Shown piece by piece: positions 45,697-55,188 of a DNA stretch of 64,000 bases. The DNA comes from Desulfovibrio sp. Fe33 (GTDB lineage Bacteria > Desulfobacterota > Desulfovibrionia > Desulfovibrionales > Desulfovibrionaceae). Under the pieces are notes generated by a model that did no database searches, had not been told where the DNA came from, and saw only the letters and a list, made by a program, of their open reading frames with translations. The DNA lies in assembly GCF_028532725.1 (NCBI RefSeq), contig NZ_JAQKGU010000013.1, positions 46,176 through 110,175 of the forward strand. The letters are read 5' to 3'. The position numbers and the translations under genes were made by a program. Position 1 is the first letter of the stretch. Each line of letters starts with the position of its first letter.

Positions 45697-47595
45697 CTAT
45701 TTCAGGATGTCGGGCCTGGCTATGTCGACCTTGGCGTTCTTGCTGAGGTCGTCCATGAATGCGGCAAGGGTTTCGTTTCGGTAGTTCTGGCTCGCCTGGT
45801 CAATCCAGAATTGCTTCTGTTCCTTCCAGGTCGCGTCAGGGGACGGGATGCGCTCGTTGAGGCGGGCTACGACGGCGCCGCCGTCGGGCATGGTGTAGAC
45901 GAGTTTGAGCCAGTTGTTGTCCTTGGCTGCGAAAGCGGCCTGGGCCAGCGGTTCGTTCTGGCCGAGCTCGGTGTTGCCCTGGCGGTTGAACGGCTTGCCG
46001 GTCTTGATGCGGGAAGCGTATTTCTCGGCGGCGGCCTTGGCGTTGGGCCCGGTCAGCTCGGCAAGAATCTTCTCGGCCTCTTTCTCGGCCAGTTCAGCGC
46101 CTTTGCGGCTCTTGAGCGTATCGACGATGGTCGGGCGGACCAGGTCGAGGGCCATGACCGAAGACGGGATGTCCTCGATTTTTTCCACGAGTATGTAGCC
46201 GCCGTTGATGGACACGGGGCTTTTGTATGTGTCGCCCGGGGCGAGGTCCGTCACGGCCTTGGCCGCGTCGGCGGACATGCCGAAGGTCTGGGCCAGGAAC
46301 TGGGCGGGCATGGGATCGGTGGCGACGGCCTCGATGCCGAGCTCGGCGGCGATGTCGTCCAGCTTCATGCCGGAGACAAGGCGGTCGGTGGCCTGGTCGA
46401 GCATTTCGTTGACCTTGTCGGAGCCCTTTTCCTGGGCCAGACGGGTCTTGATTTCGTCCGTGGCCTCTTCAAGGGTCTTGGTGGTCCCTTCCTTCTTGTC
46501 CTCGACCTTGATGACGTGCCAGCCGAAGCGGGTCTGGACCGGCTTGGAGACGCCGCCCTTGTCCAGGGCGAAGGCCGCTTCCTCGAAGTCGGGCACCATG
46601 GAGCCTTTGCCGAACCAGCCCAGGTCGCCGCCGTTGGAGGCGCTGGGGCCGTCGGAGTTGTCCTTGGCGAGCTGGGCGAAGTCCGCGCCGGCCTTGGCTT
46701 CTTCGTAGATTTTGTCGATGCGGGCCTTGGCCTTTTCCTTGTCGGCGTCGGAGTCGGAGCTCTTAACCGCGACCAGGATGTGGCGGGCGTGAATCTGTTC
46801 GGGCTCCTGCATGGAGTCCTTGTTGGCTTCGAAGTAGGCCTTGATTTCATCGTCGGAGACGGTCTGGAACCTGGCCAGGTTCTCCGGGGTGAAGGTGATG
46901 GTCCGCAGGGAGGTCTGAGCCGGGATTCTGAAACGATCCTGGTTCTCGTCGTAGTAGGACTTCACCTCGGCCGCGCTGACATCCGCCTGGTTGCGGAAGT
47001 CGACGGGCAGGATTTCGATGTAGTCTATGCGCACCTGCTCGGCGATCCAATCGAAGAGCTGGCGGGCCTGGGCCTCGGACACGTCGGCCGAGGCGGCCAC
47101 GGCGTCCTTGACTTTCTGCATGGTCAGATCGCGGCGGTAGCTCTTTTCGAACTCGGCCGGGGTCATGCGGATTTCCCGGAGGGCGGCCTGGTAGCGGTCG
47201 TTGCTGAAGGCGCCTTTTTCATCCTTGAAGGCGGGCACGGCCGCGATGCCTGCGGCCACTTCCTTGTCGGAAGCGCGGATGCCGAGCTTTTCGGCCTCGC
47301 CGAGGAGCAGCTTCTGGCTGATCAGCTCGCCCAGGACCATCTGCTTGAATTCGGGCGACCGAAGCTGCCCGGCGGGCAGATCGGGGTTTGAGCGGCGGAG
47401 GTTTTCCGATGCGCGCATGAACATCTCCTCGTATTCCGCCCTGGAGATGGTTTGCCCGTTGACCGTGGCCACGGTCGGGTCGCCCGAGTTGTCCAGCCCG
47501 GACATGCCGAAGGCGAAGACGAAGACGATGATGATGATGGCGAAGAGTATCTTGACGATCCAGCCGGACGCGTTCTCGCGCATTATTTCTAACAT
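45697..47595 (-). CDS. ppiD: Peptidyl-prolyl isomerase PpiD/SurA-type periplasmic chaperone
   Basis: The 632-residue protein has one N-terminal membrane anchor (residues 12-30, WIVKILFAIIIIVFVFAFG), then a SurA-like N-domain and a parvulin domain beginning HARHILVAVKSSDSDADKEK. The parvulin core continues with GGDLGWFGKGSMVPDFEEAAF and TRFGWHVIKVE. The C-terminal ~230 residues are helical, as in PpiD. It helps secreted proteins fold at the periplasmic side of the membrane. GGAGCAG precedes the ATG. It is the last gene after aconitase. Confidence 0.93.
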   Translation of the reverse strand: MLEIMRENASGWIVKILFAIIIIVFVFAFGMSGLDNSGDPTVATVNGQTISRAEYEEMFMRASENLRRSNPDLPAGQLRSPEFKQMVLGELISQKLLLGEAEKLGIRASDKEVAAGIAAVPAFKDEKGAFSNDRYQAALREIRMTPAEFEKSYRRDLTMQKVKDAVAASADVSEAQARQLFDWIAEQVRIDYIEILPVDFRNQADVSAAEVKSYYDENQDRFRIPAQTSLRTITFTPENLARFQTVSDDEIKAYFEANKDSMQEPEQIHARHILVAVKSSDSDADKEKAKARIDKIYEEAKAGADFAQLAKDNSDGPSASNGGDLGWFGKGSMVPDFEEAAFALDKGGVSKPVQTRFGWHVIKVEDKKEGTTKTLEEATDEIKTRLAQEKGSDKVNEMLDQATDRLVSGMKLDDIAAELGIEAVATDPMPAQFLAQTFGMSADAAKAVTDLAPGDTYKSPVSINGGYILVEKIEDIPSSVMALDLVRPTIVDTLKSRKGAELAEKEAEKILAELTGPNAKAAAEKYASRIKTGKPFNRQGNTELGQNEPLAQAAFAAKDNNWLKLVYTMPDGGAVVARLNERIPSPDATWKEQKQFWIDQASQNYRNETLAAFMDDLSKNAKVDIARPDILK

Positions 47596-47661
47596 TTCTG
47601 CTCCGATAGCTATGATGAACGGGGTGCCTCCCCGAAGCGGGGAGACACCGTCGTGCCTGTC

Positions 47662-49584
47662 TTAGGACTTGCCTTCCCGAACGGCGTTCAGGAGACCACC
47701 TGCCTGGATAATCTGTAGTTCCTTTTCGGTCAAATCATTTGTGACCGCAACGGTTGCGCCCGAACCGGCGACCATGTTCACGATGCCGCCGGGGGTGATC
47801 TCCGAGGCCGGGATGGTCAGGTCGGTTCCTTCGTCCATGCGGTCGTAGTCCGCGGGGTCGACCAGGAGCAGGGGAAGGATGCCGAAGTTGATGAGGTTGG
47901 CGCGATGGATGCGGGCCAGGGATTTGACCACCACGGCCTTGACGCCCAGGTGGCGCGGGCCCAGGGCCGCATGTTCGCGGCTGGAGCCCTGTCCGTAGTT
48001 CTCGCCGCCCAGGATGATGCCCTTGCCGTGCTCCTTCATGCGGCCCACGAATCCTTCGTCCACGCGGGAGAAGATATACTGGCTGATGGCCGGAATGTTG
48101 GAACGCAGCGCGGTGATCTGCGCGCCTGCGGGCAGGATGTGGTCAGTGGTGATGTTGTCGCCGACCTTGAGCAGGACCTTGGCCTCGATGGAGCCGGGCA
48201 GCTTGTCGAAATCCTCCAGGGCCACGATGTTGGGGCCGCGCAGGACTTCGACGGGTTCGCCGCTCTCGGGCGGGAAGACGAACAGGCCGCGGATGGACGG
48301 GACGTCATCGGGCAGGGCCACGCGCTCGGGAGCCGGGCCCCAGGTGGCCGGGTCGGTGAATTCGCCGTCCAGGGCGAGGCGCGCCGCGGTCTGGGCCGAG
48401 ACCAGGAATATCTGGCCGTCCTGCGTGCCGGAGCGGCCTTCGAAATTGCGGTTGAAGGTGCGCACGGATACGCCCGCCGACACCGGGGAGCCGCCCATGC
48501 CGATGCACGGGCCGCAGGAACATTCGAGCAGACGCGCCCCCGCATCGAGCAGAGGCTCGATGAGGCCTTCGCGCGCAAGCATCTTCATGACCTGCTTGGA
48601 ACCGGGGGAGATGAGCAGGTCGGTCTCGGGCGGGGTCATTTTGCCGGACAGTATCTGGGCGGTATTCTTGAGATCGGAGTAGGACGAGTTGGTGCAGGAG
48701 CCGATGGCCACCTGGTCGATTTTCTTGCCCGCCAGTTCCTTGACCTTGCACACCTGGTCCGGCATGTGCGGCTGGGCCACCATGGGCTCCAGTTCGGACA
48801 GGTTGATCTCGACGATTTCGTCGTATTCGGCGTCCGGGTCGGCCACGAGTTCGATCCAGTCTTCGGCGCGGCCCATCTTGGCCAGGAAATCGCGGGTGGT
48901 TTCGTCGGAGGGGAAGATGGACGTGGTCGCGCCCAGCTCCGCGCCCATGTTGGTGATGGTCGCGCGGTCGGGCACGGACAGGGAGGCCACGCCGGGACCG
49001 GCGTATTCGAAGACCTTGCCCACGCCGCCCTTGACGGTCAGTCGGCGGAGCAGCTCAAGAATGACGTCCTTGCCCTGGGCCCATCCGGTCAGCTCGCCGG
49101 TCAGTTTCACCTTGACGACCTTGGGCATGGGAATGAAGTACGGTTCGCCCGCCATGCCCAGCGCCACGGAGAGTCCGCCCGCGCCCATGGCCATGGCCCC
49201 GATGCCGCCCGCCGTGGGGGTGTGGGAGTCGGAGCCGATGAGGGTCGCGCCGGGCTTGGCGAAGTTTTCCAGGTGCAACTGGTGGCAGATGCCGGTTCCG
49301 GCGGGTGAGAATACCGCCCCGGACTTGGCGGCCACGGTGCGCAGGAAGCGATGGTCGTCGGGGTTGCGGAAGCCCATCTGAAGGGTGTTGTGGTCCACGT
49401 AGCTCACGGACAGGTCGGTGCGGACCCGGCCGATGCCGATCGCTTCATACTGAAGCCAGGCCATGGTGCCGGTCGCGTCCTGGGTCAGGGTCTGGTCAAT
49501 GCGCAGGCCCACCTCCTCGCCGGGAACCATGTTGCCGGAAACGAGGTGCTTCTCGATGATCTTGCGGGTGATGTTTTTGCCCAT
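47662..49584 (-). CDS. acnA: Aconitate hydratase
   Basis: The 640-residue enzyme interconverts citrate and isocitrate. The start MGKNITRK follows AGGAGA; the upstream extension is rejected. [4Fe-4S] ligands are the Cys of IGSCTNSSYSD and two in CSCGPCIGMGG. Substrate-binding motifs SDSHTPTAGGIGAMAMGAGG and GGENYGQGSSREHAALGPRH are complete. It is shorter than AcnA/AcnB of E. coli and resembles the compact mitochondrial-like or homoaconitase-type bacterial form. A 119-bp gap separates it from the upstream coiled-coil gene. Confidence 0.94.
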   Translation of the reverse strand: MGKNITRKIIEKHLVSGNMVPGEEVGLRIDQTLTQDATGTMAWLQYEAIGIGRVRTDLSVSYVDHNTLQMGFRNPDDHRFLRTVAAKSGAVFSPAGTGICHQLHLENFAKPGATLIGSDSHTPTAGGIGAMAMGAGGLSVALGMAGEPYFIPMPKVVKVKLTGELTGWAQGKDVILELLRRLTVKGGVGKVFEYAGPGVASLSVPDRATITNMGAELGATTSIFPSDETTRDFLAKMGRAEDWIELVADPDAEYDEIVEINLSELEPMVAQPHMPDQVCKVKELAGKKIDQVAIGSCTNSSYSDLKNTAQILSGKMTPPETDLLISPGSKQVMKMLAREGLIEPLLDAGARLLECSCGPCIGMGGSPVSAGVSVRTFNRNFEGRSGTQDGQIFLVSAQTAARLALDGEFTDPATWGPAPERVALPDDVPSIRGLFVFPPESGEPVEVLRGPNIVALEDFDKLPGSIEAKVLLKVGDNITTDHILPAGAQITALRSNIPAISQYIFSRVDEGFVGRMKEHGKGIILGGENYGQGSSREHAALGPRHLGVKAVVVKSLARIHRANLINFGILPLLLVDPADYDRMDEGTDLTIPASEITPGGIVNMVAGSGATVAVTNDLTEKELQIIQAGGLLNAVREGKS

Positions 49585-49703
49585 GCTCTTTCTCCTGGAA
49601 TACGGGGGTCTCTCTCGATGCCGTCCGGGTGCGGTCGTTCCGGGTAATATCCTCCAGGCCGCGCCCCGGACGGGGTGGTCCTTGTCGTACAATGAAGCGG
49701 GGC

Positions 49704-50009
49704 TCAGAAAAGGAAGCCGTTCCTGACGCCTTCCGAAGGCTCCAGCTCCTCGATGCCGAGCTTGATCCTGTTTATCTTGTTGGTGCGGAACTGGATTTCG
49801 ACGTCGATGCGCAGCTTGTCCTGCTGCATCCGGAAGATTTCCTCGTGGCGATACACGCCGTTGGCCGGATCTTCCTCTTCGCGAAGCCGCCGTATGGCCT
49901 GCTTGGTCTTTTCCAGGTCCAGGTTCAGTTCCGCCACCTCCGCCTCAAGGACGTTGACGTCATCGCTGAGCCGATTGTTACCGGATTTTGATTCTTCTTT
50001 TTGTTTCAT
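49704..50009 (-). CDS. Coiled-coil protein of unknown function
   Basis: The 101-residue protein is one long predicted coiled coil (NVLEAEVAELNLDLEKTKQA, then HEEIFRMQQDKLRIDVEIQF). Its start region overlaps the end of the aroA-like gene by 32 bp, a sign of translational coupling. No family was recognised. It may serve as a partner of the upstream protein, which also has a helical N-terminal domain, but this is only inference from context. Confidence 0.7.
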   Translation of the reverse strand: MKQKEESKSGNNRLSDDVNVLEAEVAELNLDLEKTKQAIRRLREEEDPANGVYRHEEIFRMQQDKLRIDVEIQFRTNKINRIKLGIEELEPSEGVRNGFLF

Positions 50010-51765
50010 CCTTCTTCTCGCGTTCCGGTTTGGGTTTCATCTTGCCCGTGGGCAGGGAGTTGTAGAAGTTCCAGAACTCGGGCCAGGTGGCCGTCACCTC
50101 GCCATGGTTTTCGAGGACGATGCCGGGCACCGCGAAGGCGGCCAGGGCGCAGCCCATGGACCAGATCGGGTCGGGGCTGAACCAGGTGCCGTCCCACTGC
50201 GGCTTGCCGGGTTTGAGCTCGATGACGTCGCCGTCGATTTCGTAGCTCGCGCCCATGCGGTCCAGAAGCTCGATGGCCACGTCGTTGTCCGCGCCGGACA
50301 GACGGGCGTCGCCCGCCTTGAGCGCCAGGGCGAGGGCCATGGGCATGAAATCGGGGGATGCGCCGAGGGTGATGGCCGCTGCCTCGGGCAGTTCGCCTTC
50401 CATGGTGGCGACCACGTTCTCGGTGGCCTTGTCGATGCGCAGGCCGAGCGCCTTGAGCTGCTCCAGCACGCGGTCGGCCTGTTCGCCGACGGGCCATGCG
50501 CCTTCAACATTGATCTGGCCGCCGCACAGCAGGGGCAGGGCCAGGAGCATGGCGTTCAGGGGCACGGAAAGGGGCAGTCGCGGCCTGGGCTCGATGGACG
50601 GGGCGCCGTCGGACACGGTCACGGAATCCTTGCCGAGCTTGGCCTTGATGCCGCAGGCGTCGAGCACGGACACGGCTTCGGCCACGCGGTCGCGGGCTTC
50701 GGAGGTGAGCCCCTTGATGGTCAGCCCGCCGGGATAGGACCATGCGGCCAGGGTCAGGGCGGCCGCGAAATCCGGATCAATGAAGCCGGGCAGGGTCACT
50801 TCCTCGTCCATGGCTCCGCCGCATTCCAGGCGGATAGGCAGGCCGGGATTGTTCGGGTTCATGGGGACGACCCGTGCGCCCAGGGACGGAAGCACCTTGT
50901 TCAGCGACGAGGCGTCCAGGAGCTGGAGGGAGGGCTTGCCCGTGAACTTGCATCGGCCCGCGTGGCCCAGGGCCAGGCAGAGCAGCATGTAGAAGTTGAA
51001 CTTGTCCTCGCCCACAAAGGCCATGCTGCCTTCGAACTGGAGGGACCCGCCGCCATCGTTGCGGATGAAGTCGTCGTCCCAGTGGATGGGCGCGCCGACC
51101 TGCTTGAGGGCCTTGGCCAGGTCCTTGTTCGGGGCGTTCATGGTCACCGGGGCCAGGGTGACGGACGCTCCTGCGCTCGCGGCCATGGCCAGCATCATGC
51201 GGGTGAAGCGGAAGGAGCGGGGGCCGGTGATGCCCGCCGAGATGGGCTCAACGCGCGGGGCGAGCTTGTAGCCTTCGCCTTCGAACTTCTTGCGCGCGTC
51301 GGCCAGGGAGAACTGGTTGAGCAGGGTGAAAAGCTGCTTGGACAGCTTGGCGTCGAGGCCGAGGCGGCCTGCCGCCCTGTCGAAGGAGCCGCGCAGCAGC
51401 TTCTCCAGCTTGGGATCGACCAGGGACTTCTGGCGGGACTTGCGCCACGCCCCTTCCTTGCGGATGAGGTAGGCGCGCTTTTCCAGCAGGTTCAGAATCT
51501 GCTCGTCGATGTCGGAAATGTCGTTGTAGCGGCGGCCGGTGACCTCGTCGGACTTGGACGGACCGTCTTCGTCCTGAACGGGCGCTTCGGGCCTGCGGCC
51601 GAAGAAGTCGCGGTCGTTGCGCTTGTTGAACTTGCGCGGTCCGCGTCGTTCGTCGCGTCGCGGCCTGTTCATTTCTTTGCGGGGGGATTCGTTGGAGGAG
51701 CCTTGCTCGGCGTCCTTGCGGGGGCGGCCCTCGAAGGGACCGTCATCTTTGCGGATCTTGATCAT
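49978..51765 (-). CDS. Fusion protein: basic linker, chorismate-mutase-like domain, EPSP-synthase-like domain
   Basis: The 595-residue protein (start ATG 51765, GGAAGA upstream) has three parts. Residues 1-80 are a disordered, Arg/Lys/Glu-rich region (RRDERRGPRKFNKRNDRD). Residues ~82-155 look like a chorismate mutase type II helix bundle (ISDIDEQILNLLEKRAYLIR, DPKLEKLLRG). Residues ~165-575 follow the EPSP synthase fold: an opening ISAGITGPRSFRFTRMMLA, the LPGFIDPDFAAALTLAAW repeat and SPDFMPMALALAL. However, the catalytic EPSPS signatures LGNAGTxxRPL and RxKExDR are not recognisable. It may be a divergent AroA or a repurposed paralogue. No other shikimate gene is adjacent. Confidence 0.65.
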   Translation of the reverse strand: MIKIRKDDGPFEGRPRKDAEQGSSNESPRKEMNRPRRDERRGPRKFNKRNDRDFFGRRPEAPVQDEDGPSKSDEVTGRRYNDISDIDEQILNLLEKRAYLIRKEGAWRKSRQKSLVDPKLEKLLRGSFDRAAGRLGLDAKLSKQLFTLLNQFSLADARKKFEGEGYKLAPRVEPISAGITGPRSFRFTRMMLAMAASAGASVTLAPVTMNAPNKDLAKALKQVGAPIHWDDDFIRNDGGGSLQFEGSMAFVGEDKFNFYMLLCLALGHAGRCKFTGKPSLQLLDASSLNKVLPSLGARVVPMNPNNPGLPIRLECGGAMDEEVTLPGFIDPDFAAALTLAAWSYPGGLTIKGLTSEARDRVAEAVSVLDACGIKAKLGKDSVTVSDGAPSIEPRPRLPLSVPLNAMLLALPLLCGGQINVEGAWPVGEQADRVLEQLKALGLRIDKATENVVATMEGELPEAAAITLGASPDFMPMALALALKAGDARLSGADNDVAIELLDRMGASYEIDGDVIELKPGKPQWDGTWFSPDPIWSMGCALAAFAVPGIVLENHGEVTATWPEFWNFYNSLPTGKMKPKPEREKKDETKRRIKIR

Positions 51766-51999
51766 CGTCTTTCCGTCTTCCTTATTTGTAATATGGTTCC
51801 CTCTGAAAGGGAAAGGCTTCTCTAGCCTGAAAACGGGCGATTTGCAAGGCCCGGCGCGCCGTCCGCCCCGAAAGGGCGGCCTCGCATCCGTGCTGGACAT
51901 GACGCGTCGCAACGGGCACATTATATAAGGCGGTTCTCTATTTCGGCCCTGGACCGGATTGAAAATGCAAAACACCGTAATTTTCTGGAGGTTGATGCC

Positions 52000-52437
52000 A
52001 TGAAGAAAGTTTTGATAGCCGCGCTGTTGGCCTGCTTTATGGCTGCCGGATACGGCTGCGCCACCAAGGCTCAGCAAGGCGCGACCGTCGGCGGCTTGGC
52101 GGGCGCGACCATCGGCGCGCTGACGTTCAAGGACAAGCTCCTCGGAGCGGCCGTGGGCGCGGGCGTAGGTACCCTGATCGGCTACATCGTCGGCAACGAA
52201 TGGGACAAGCACGACGAGGCCCAGGTCCAGCAAACCCTGGAAACCGGCCGGTCGGATCAGGCGCACACCTGGACCAACCCCGACACCGGAGCGAGCTATT
52301 CGGCCACCCCCAGCCCGCCCTATGTATCGGAGGAAAAGGTCTATCGCGATGTGTACATCAAGGACGAAAAGGATGGCGACACCATCATGGCCAAGGCTTG
52401 GCGCGACGACAAGGGCGTCTGGCATCTGAAGCAGTAG
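52000..52437 (+). CDS. Glycine-zipper outer-membrane lipoprotein
   Basis: The 145-residue protein has a signal peptide ending in lipobox AGYGC (Cys20). A glycine-zipper segment follows (GATVGGLAGATIGALTFKD, GAAVGAGVGTLIGYIVGNEW), typical of the 17-kDa surface antigen/SlyB-like family. The C-terminal half is soluble with YSATPSPPYVSEEKVYRDVY and may be a beta-rich domain. TGGAGG precedes the ATG. The gene has its own terminator. Function is likely envelope integrity. Confidence 0.82.
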   Translation: MKKVLIAALLACFMAAGYGCATKAQQGATVGGLAGATIGALTFKDKLLGAAVGAGVGTLIGYIVGNEWDKHDEAQVQQTLETGRSDQAHTWTNPDTGASYSATPSPPYVSEEKVYRDVYIKDEKDGDTIMAKAWRDDKGVWHLKQ

Positions 52438-52464
52438 CCGTCCCGTCCGACTCGGCCAAGCGCA

Positions 52465-52494
52465 AGGACCGCCCCTGGGGGCGGTCCTTTTTTG
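52465..52494 (+). terminator. Rho-independent terminator
   Basis: AAGGACCGCCCC-TGGG-GGCGGTCC then TTTTTT: an 8-9-bp GC stem with a clean T6 run after the lipoprotein gene. Confidence 0.92.
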
Positions 52495-52550
52495 CGTCCG
52501 AAACAGGCGAGGCCTGGACAAGGAAGGTCGTTTCGGCGCGACGCTTGGCG

Positions 52551-53162
52551 TTAGTATGCGGTCGTGGACGCGGATTCCGTGTAGGGCGAACCCGAGGCGT
52601 AGAGCTTCAGCCGGTTTTCCATCTCATTCAGCAGTTCCTTCGGGAATCCTTCCAACTGGCGAGCGCGGCGTATCAGTTCCGCCTGGAGAGCGGCGGCCTT
52701 GTCGAACCGGCCGGTCCGGGCGAGGGCGGCCGCGTGGGTGTCCTGTGTGCCCAGATTGGCCGAGATGGCGCAGGCTTTTCGGGACAGGCGGAGCGCCTGC
52801 GCGCCGTCGAGCACGGCCGGGTCCGGCGAGGTCGCCAGAATCCAGGCCATGTTGCTGTATGACTGGAAGTCGCCGGGATCGAGCCGCGTGGCGGCTTCGT
52901 AATCCTGGAGGGCGCGGGTCCAGTTGCGCATGTCCTGATGGATGACGCCCATGTTGTAGAACACCGATGCCCGGATTTAGCCGGGAAGTTGTTCATCCAG
53001 GCATTGCCCGTACAATTCGAGAACCCTGGCCGGGTCGTTTCCCGGCGTTTCCGACAGTATTTCGGCATCCATGCAGATGCGGGGTATTTCCTGTCCGGGG
53101 TCTTCCCCGGCAGCGGCCCAGGACGGCAACAAAAGGAAAATGGTCAGAAAGAGATTTTTCAC
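52551..53162 (-). pseudogene. Secreted TPR-repeat protein interrupted by an in-frame TAA
   Basis: One continuous frame of 204 codons holds two halves. The first 61 residues start MKNLFLTIFLLLPSWAAAG (a signal peptide) and end in CLDEQLPG. An ochre TAA (52977-52979) then interrupts. The frame goes on IRASVFYNMGVIHQDMRNWT with TPR-like repeats (ALQDYEAATRLDPGDFQSYS). Reading continues in the same frame on both sides, so a single substitution (for example AAA to TAA) would repair it. The downstream half could start at an internal ATG but lacks a signal peptide. TAA is neither a selenocysteine nor a pyrrolysine codon. Either a pseudogene or a sequencing error. Confidence 0.7.
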
Positions 53163-53290
53163 GGTGAATTCCCGGGTGTGGTTTCAAGGTTCGGCGGGGA
53201 CGTCCCGCAGCTGCGGCAGAAAAAGAGGGGGGCCGGCGGAAACCGACCCCCCCTGAACGGCCGGCAGAACCGGCCCGCTTATGTATCTGT

Positions 53291-54577
53291 TTACTTCATG
53301 TCCTGACCGGAAGCGGCCTTCTGCATCTTGACCTCGACCTTTTCGGTGAGGTTCTCGTAGTAGTCGCGGAGGATGACCAGGACTTCGTCACGGCCAAAGT
53401 GATCCGGAACCTCGGCGCCTTCGGACAGGGCCTTGCGGAGCTTGGTGCCGGACAGGATGACGCGATCTTCCTTGGTGTGCGGGCAGGTGCGCATGGAGGC
53501 CATGCCGTCGCACTTGTAGCAGTAGAAGGTCCAGTCGATGTTCATCGGCTGGCAAAGCAGGGCCTTGCCGGGCTCGGGGCAGGCTTCGGTGGCGTAGGGG
53601 ATTCTCTTGAAGATCTCCTGGGCCTCGAACAGGCCGTAGAAGTCGCCGACGCCCGCGTGGTCGCGGCCGATGAGCATGTTGTTGATGCCGTAGTTCTGAC
53701 GGAAGGTGGCGTGCATGAGGCCTTCACGCGGACCGGCGTAACGCATGTCGAGCGGGTAACCGGCGTTGATGACGTTCTCAGGCACGAAGTAGTTGTCGAT
53801 CAGGGTCTGGATGCACTTGATGCGGACTTCACCCGGGATGTCGCCCGGCTTCAGGTTGCCGATGAGGGAGTGGATGACCACGCCGTCGCAAACTTCAACG
53901 GCGATCTTGGCCAGGAACTCGTGGGAGCGGTGCATGGGGTTGCGGAGCTGCAGGGCGGCAACCTTGGACCAGCCGCGTTTTTCCATCTCGGCGCGGATCT
54001 GCTTCGGGGTCTGGTATACGCCCGGGTAACGCTTGGCGTAGTCGCCCTCGGACAGGACCTTGACCGGGCCGGCCAGGTTGTACTTGCCCTGAGCCATGAC
54101 CATCTGGACGCCGGGGTGGTCTTCCATGGCGACTTCCCAGAACTTGTCGTCAGCGGAATCTTCGCCGTGGCCCTTGTAGACCAGCTCGCATTCCCACTTC
54201 TTGTCGGCTTCGGTCATCTCGTACTTTTCTTCGACTTTCATGGTCGCGTAGACGACGCCGTCCTTGGCCTTCAAGGCCACTTCGTCACCGACTTTGACGT
54301 CTTCGTCATTGGTGTCGAGAGTGATGGGGATGGGCCAGAAGGTGCCATCGGCCATCAGGAACTTTTCGCAGACGCCGGCCCAATCAGCCTTCTTCATGAA
54401 GCCGTTCAGCGGAGAGAAGCCGCCGATGCCCATCATGATGAGGTCGCCCTTGGCGCGATCGGAAATATCGAGGGTCTTCAGGCCTTCGGCTTTTTTAATT
54501 TCAGCTTCGAGCTCTGCGCCTTCGAGCAGACAGCAAACGAGACCTTTTCCACCGTGGGGTGCTACGAGGTTAGACAT
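53291..54577 (-). CDS. sat: Sulfate adenylyltransferase (ATP sulfurylase)
   Basis: The 428-residue enzyme activates sulfate with ATP to form APS and pyrophosphate, the first step of dissimilatory sulfate reduction. The active-site motifs [13 protein letters not shown] (QxRNPxHxxH) and [12 protein letters not shown] are complete, and a zinc-type Cys cluster [15 protein letters not shown] lies near the C-terminus. AGGAGG precedes the ATG. It is divergent from aprBA across 611 bp of control region. Codon use is strongly biased, consistent with high expression. Confidence 0.98.
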   Translation of the reverse strand: MSNLVAPHGGKGLVCCLLEGAELEAEIKKAEGLKTLDISDRAKGDLIMMGIGGFSPLNGFMKKADWAGVCEKFLMADGTFWPIPITLDTNDEDVKVGDEVALKAKDGVVYATMKVEEKYEMTEADKKWECELVYKGHGEDSADDKFWEVAMEDHPGVQMVMAQGKYNLAGPVKVLSEGDYAKRYPGVYQTPKQIRAEMEKRGWSKVAALQLRNPMHRSHEFLAKIAVEVCDGVVIHSLIGNLKPGDIPGEVRIKCIQTLIDNYFVPENVINAGYPLDMRYAGPREGLMHATFRQNYGINNMLIGRDHAGVGDFYGLFEAQEIFKRIPYATEACPEPGKALLCQPMNIDWTFYCYKCDGMASMRTCPHTKEDRVILSGTKLRKALSEGAEVPDHFGRDEVLVILRDYYENLTEKVEVKMQKAASGQDMK

Positions 54578-55188
54578 TTAAGCCTCCTAAGTTTTTAGTC
54601 AGTGATTCCATAGCCTTCATTCATGGCGTGCCGCCTTGGCCGCTTGCAAGACCATGAGTAGTTCCCATTTAGAGGGTCCGCCTTTATTGGCTGTTTGTGA
54701 AAGTCGTGTCAAGCGGTTTTTTCTGCCCGTCCTGCAACAATTTGTTCACAATCAGGGGTCGGGATGATCGGATAGACGTTTTCGGGAAAAAGTCTAGAAA
54801 ACATGGGTTTTTTTGCCGTATTTTTACCCTGTTATTTCAGCTAGTTAAAATGTCATCATAATATTACCGTTTAAATTTAAAAAAGGCTTGCAATTCTTTG
54901 TTTGTTTAAACTAAAAACGGTAAGGGTTTCAATAGTCGTTTTTTTGCGGCCCGCTTCGCGCCTACGGCGCGTGTGAATGCTTGCAGTACGGGCCTTTCCC
55001 GGCGATCAGCCCAAACCCCGAGCTTTGGTTGACATTATACGCTTGTTCAAAAATTCACTTTCACGTTGACAAGGGGGTTGCGTCTTGCTAATCCCAAATT
55101 CCGCCCGGTTAAAAAGGGCGTCGATTTTCGTTTAGGTAGAGGATGTCGGTTATCATGAATAATAAAACCCTATTTAGGAGGAGAAGTT
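54578..55188. promoter_or_regulatory. Divergent control region of sat and aprBA-qmoABCD
   Basis: This 611-bp stretch has an AT-rich core (54820-54930) between two highly expressed divergent units. TTGACA at 55065 with a 17-bp spacer to TAATCC is the best aprB promoter candidate; another TTGACA is at 55029. TTGTGAA at 54695 resembles half a Rex site. AGGAGGAG serves aprB. No coding gene is seen. Confidence 0.6.
54695..54712. promoter_or_regulatory. Candidate Rex-type half-palindrome
   Basis: TTGTGAA-AGTC-GTGTCAA keeps a perfect left half of the Rex consensus (TTGTGAA-N4-TTCACAA) but only four of seven right-half positions. In D. vulgaris, Rex represses sat in response to NADH, which makes the position meaningful. 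The match itself is weak. Confidence 0.3.

Noticed and set aside
52977..52979. Recoding of the internal stop in the TPR gene as selenocysteine or pyrrolysine
   Set aside because: The codon is TAA, which is not used for either, and the site is not a redox or catalytic position.
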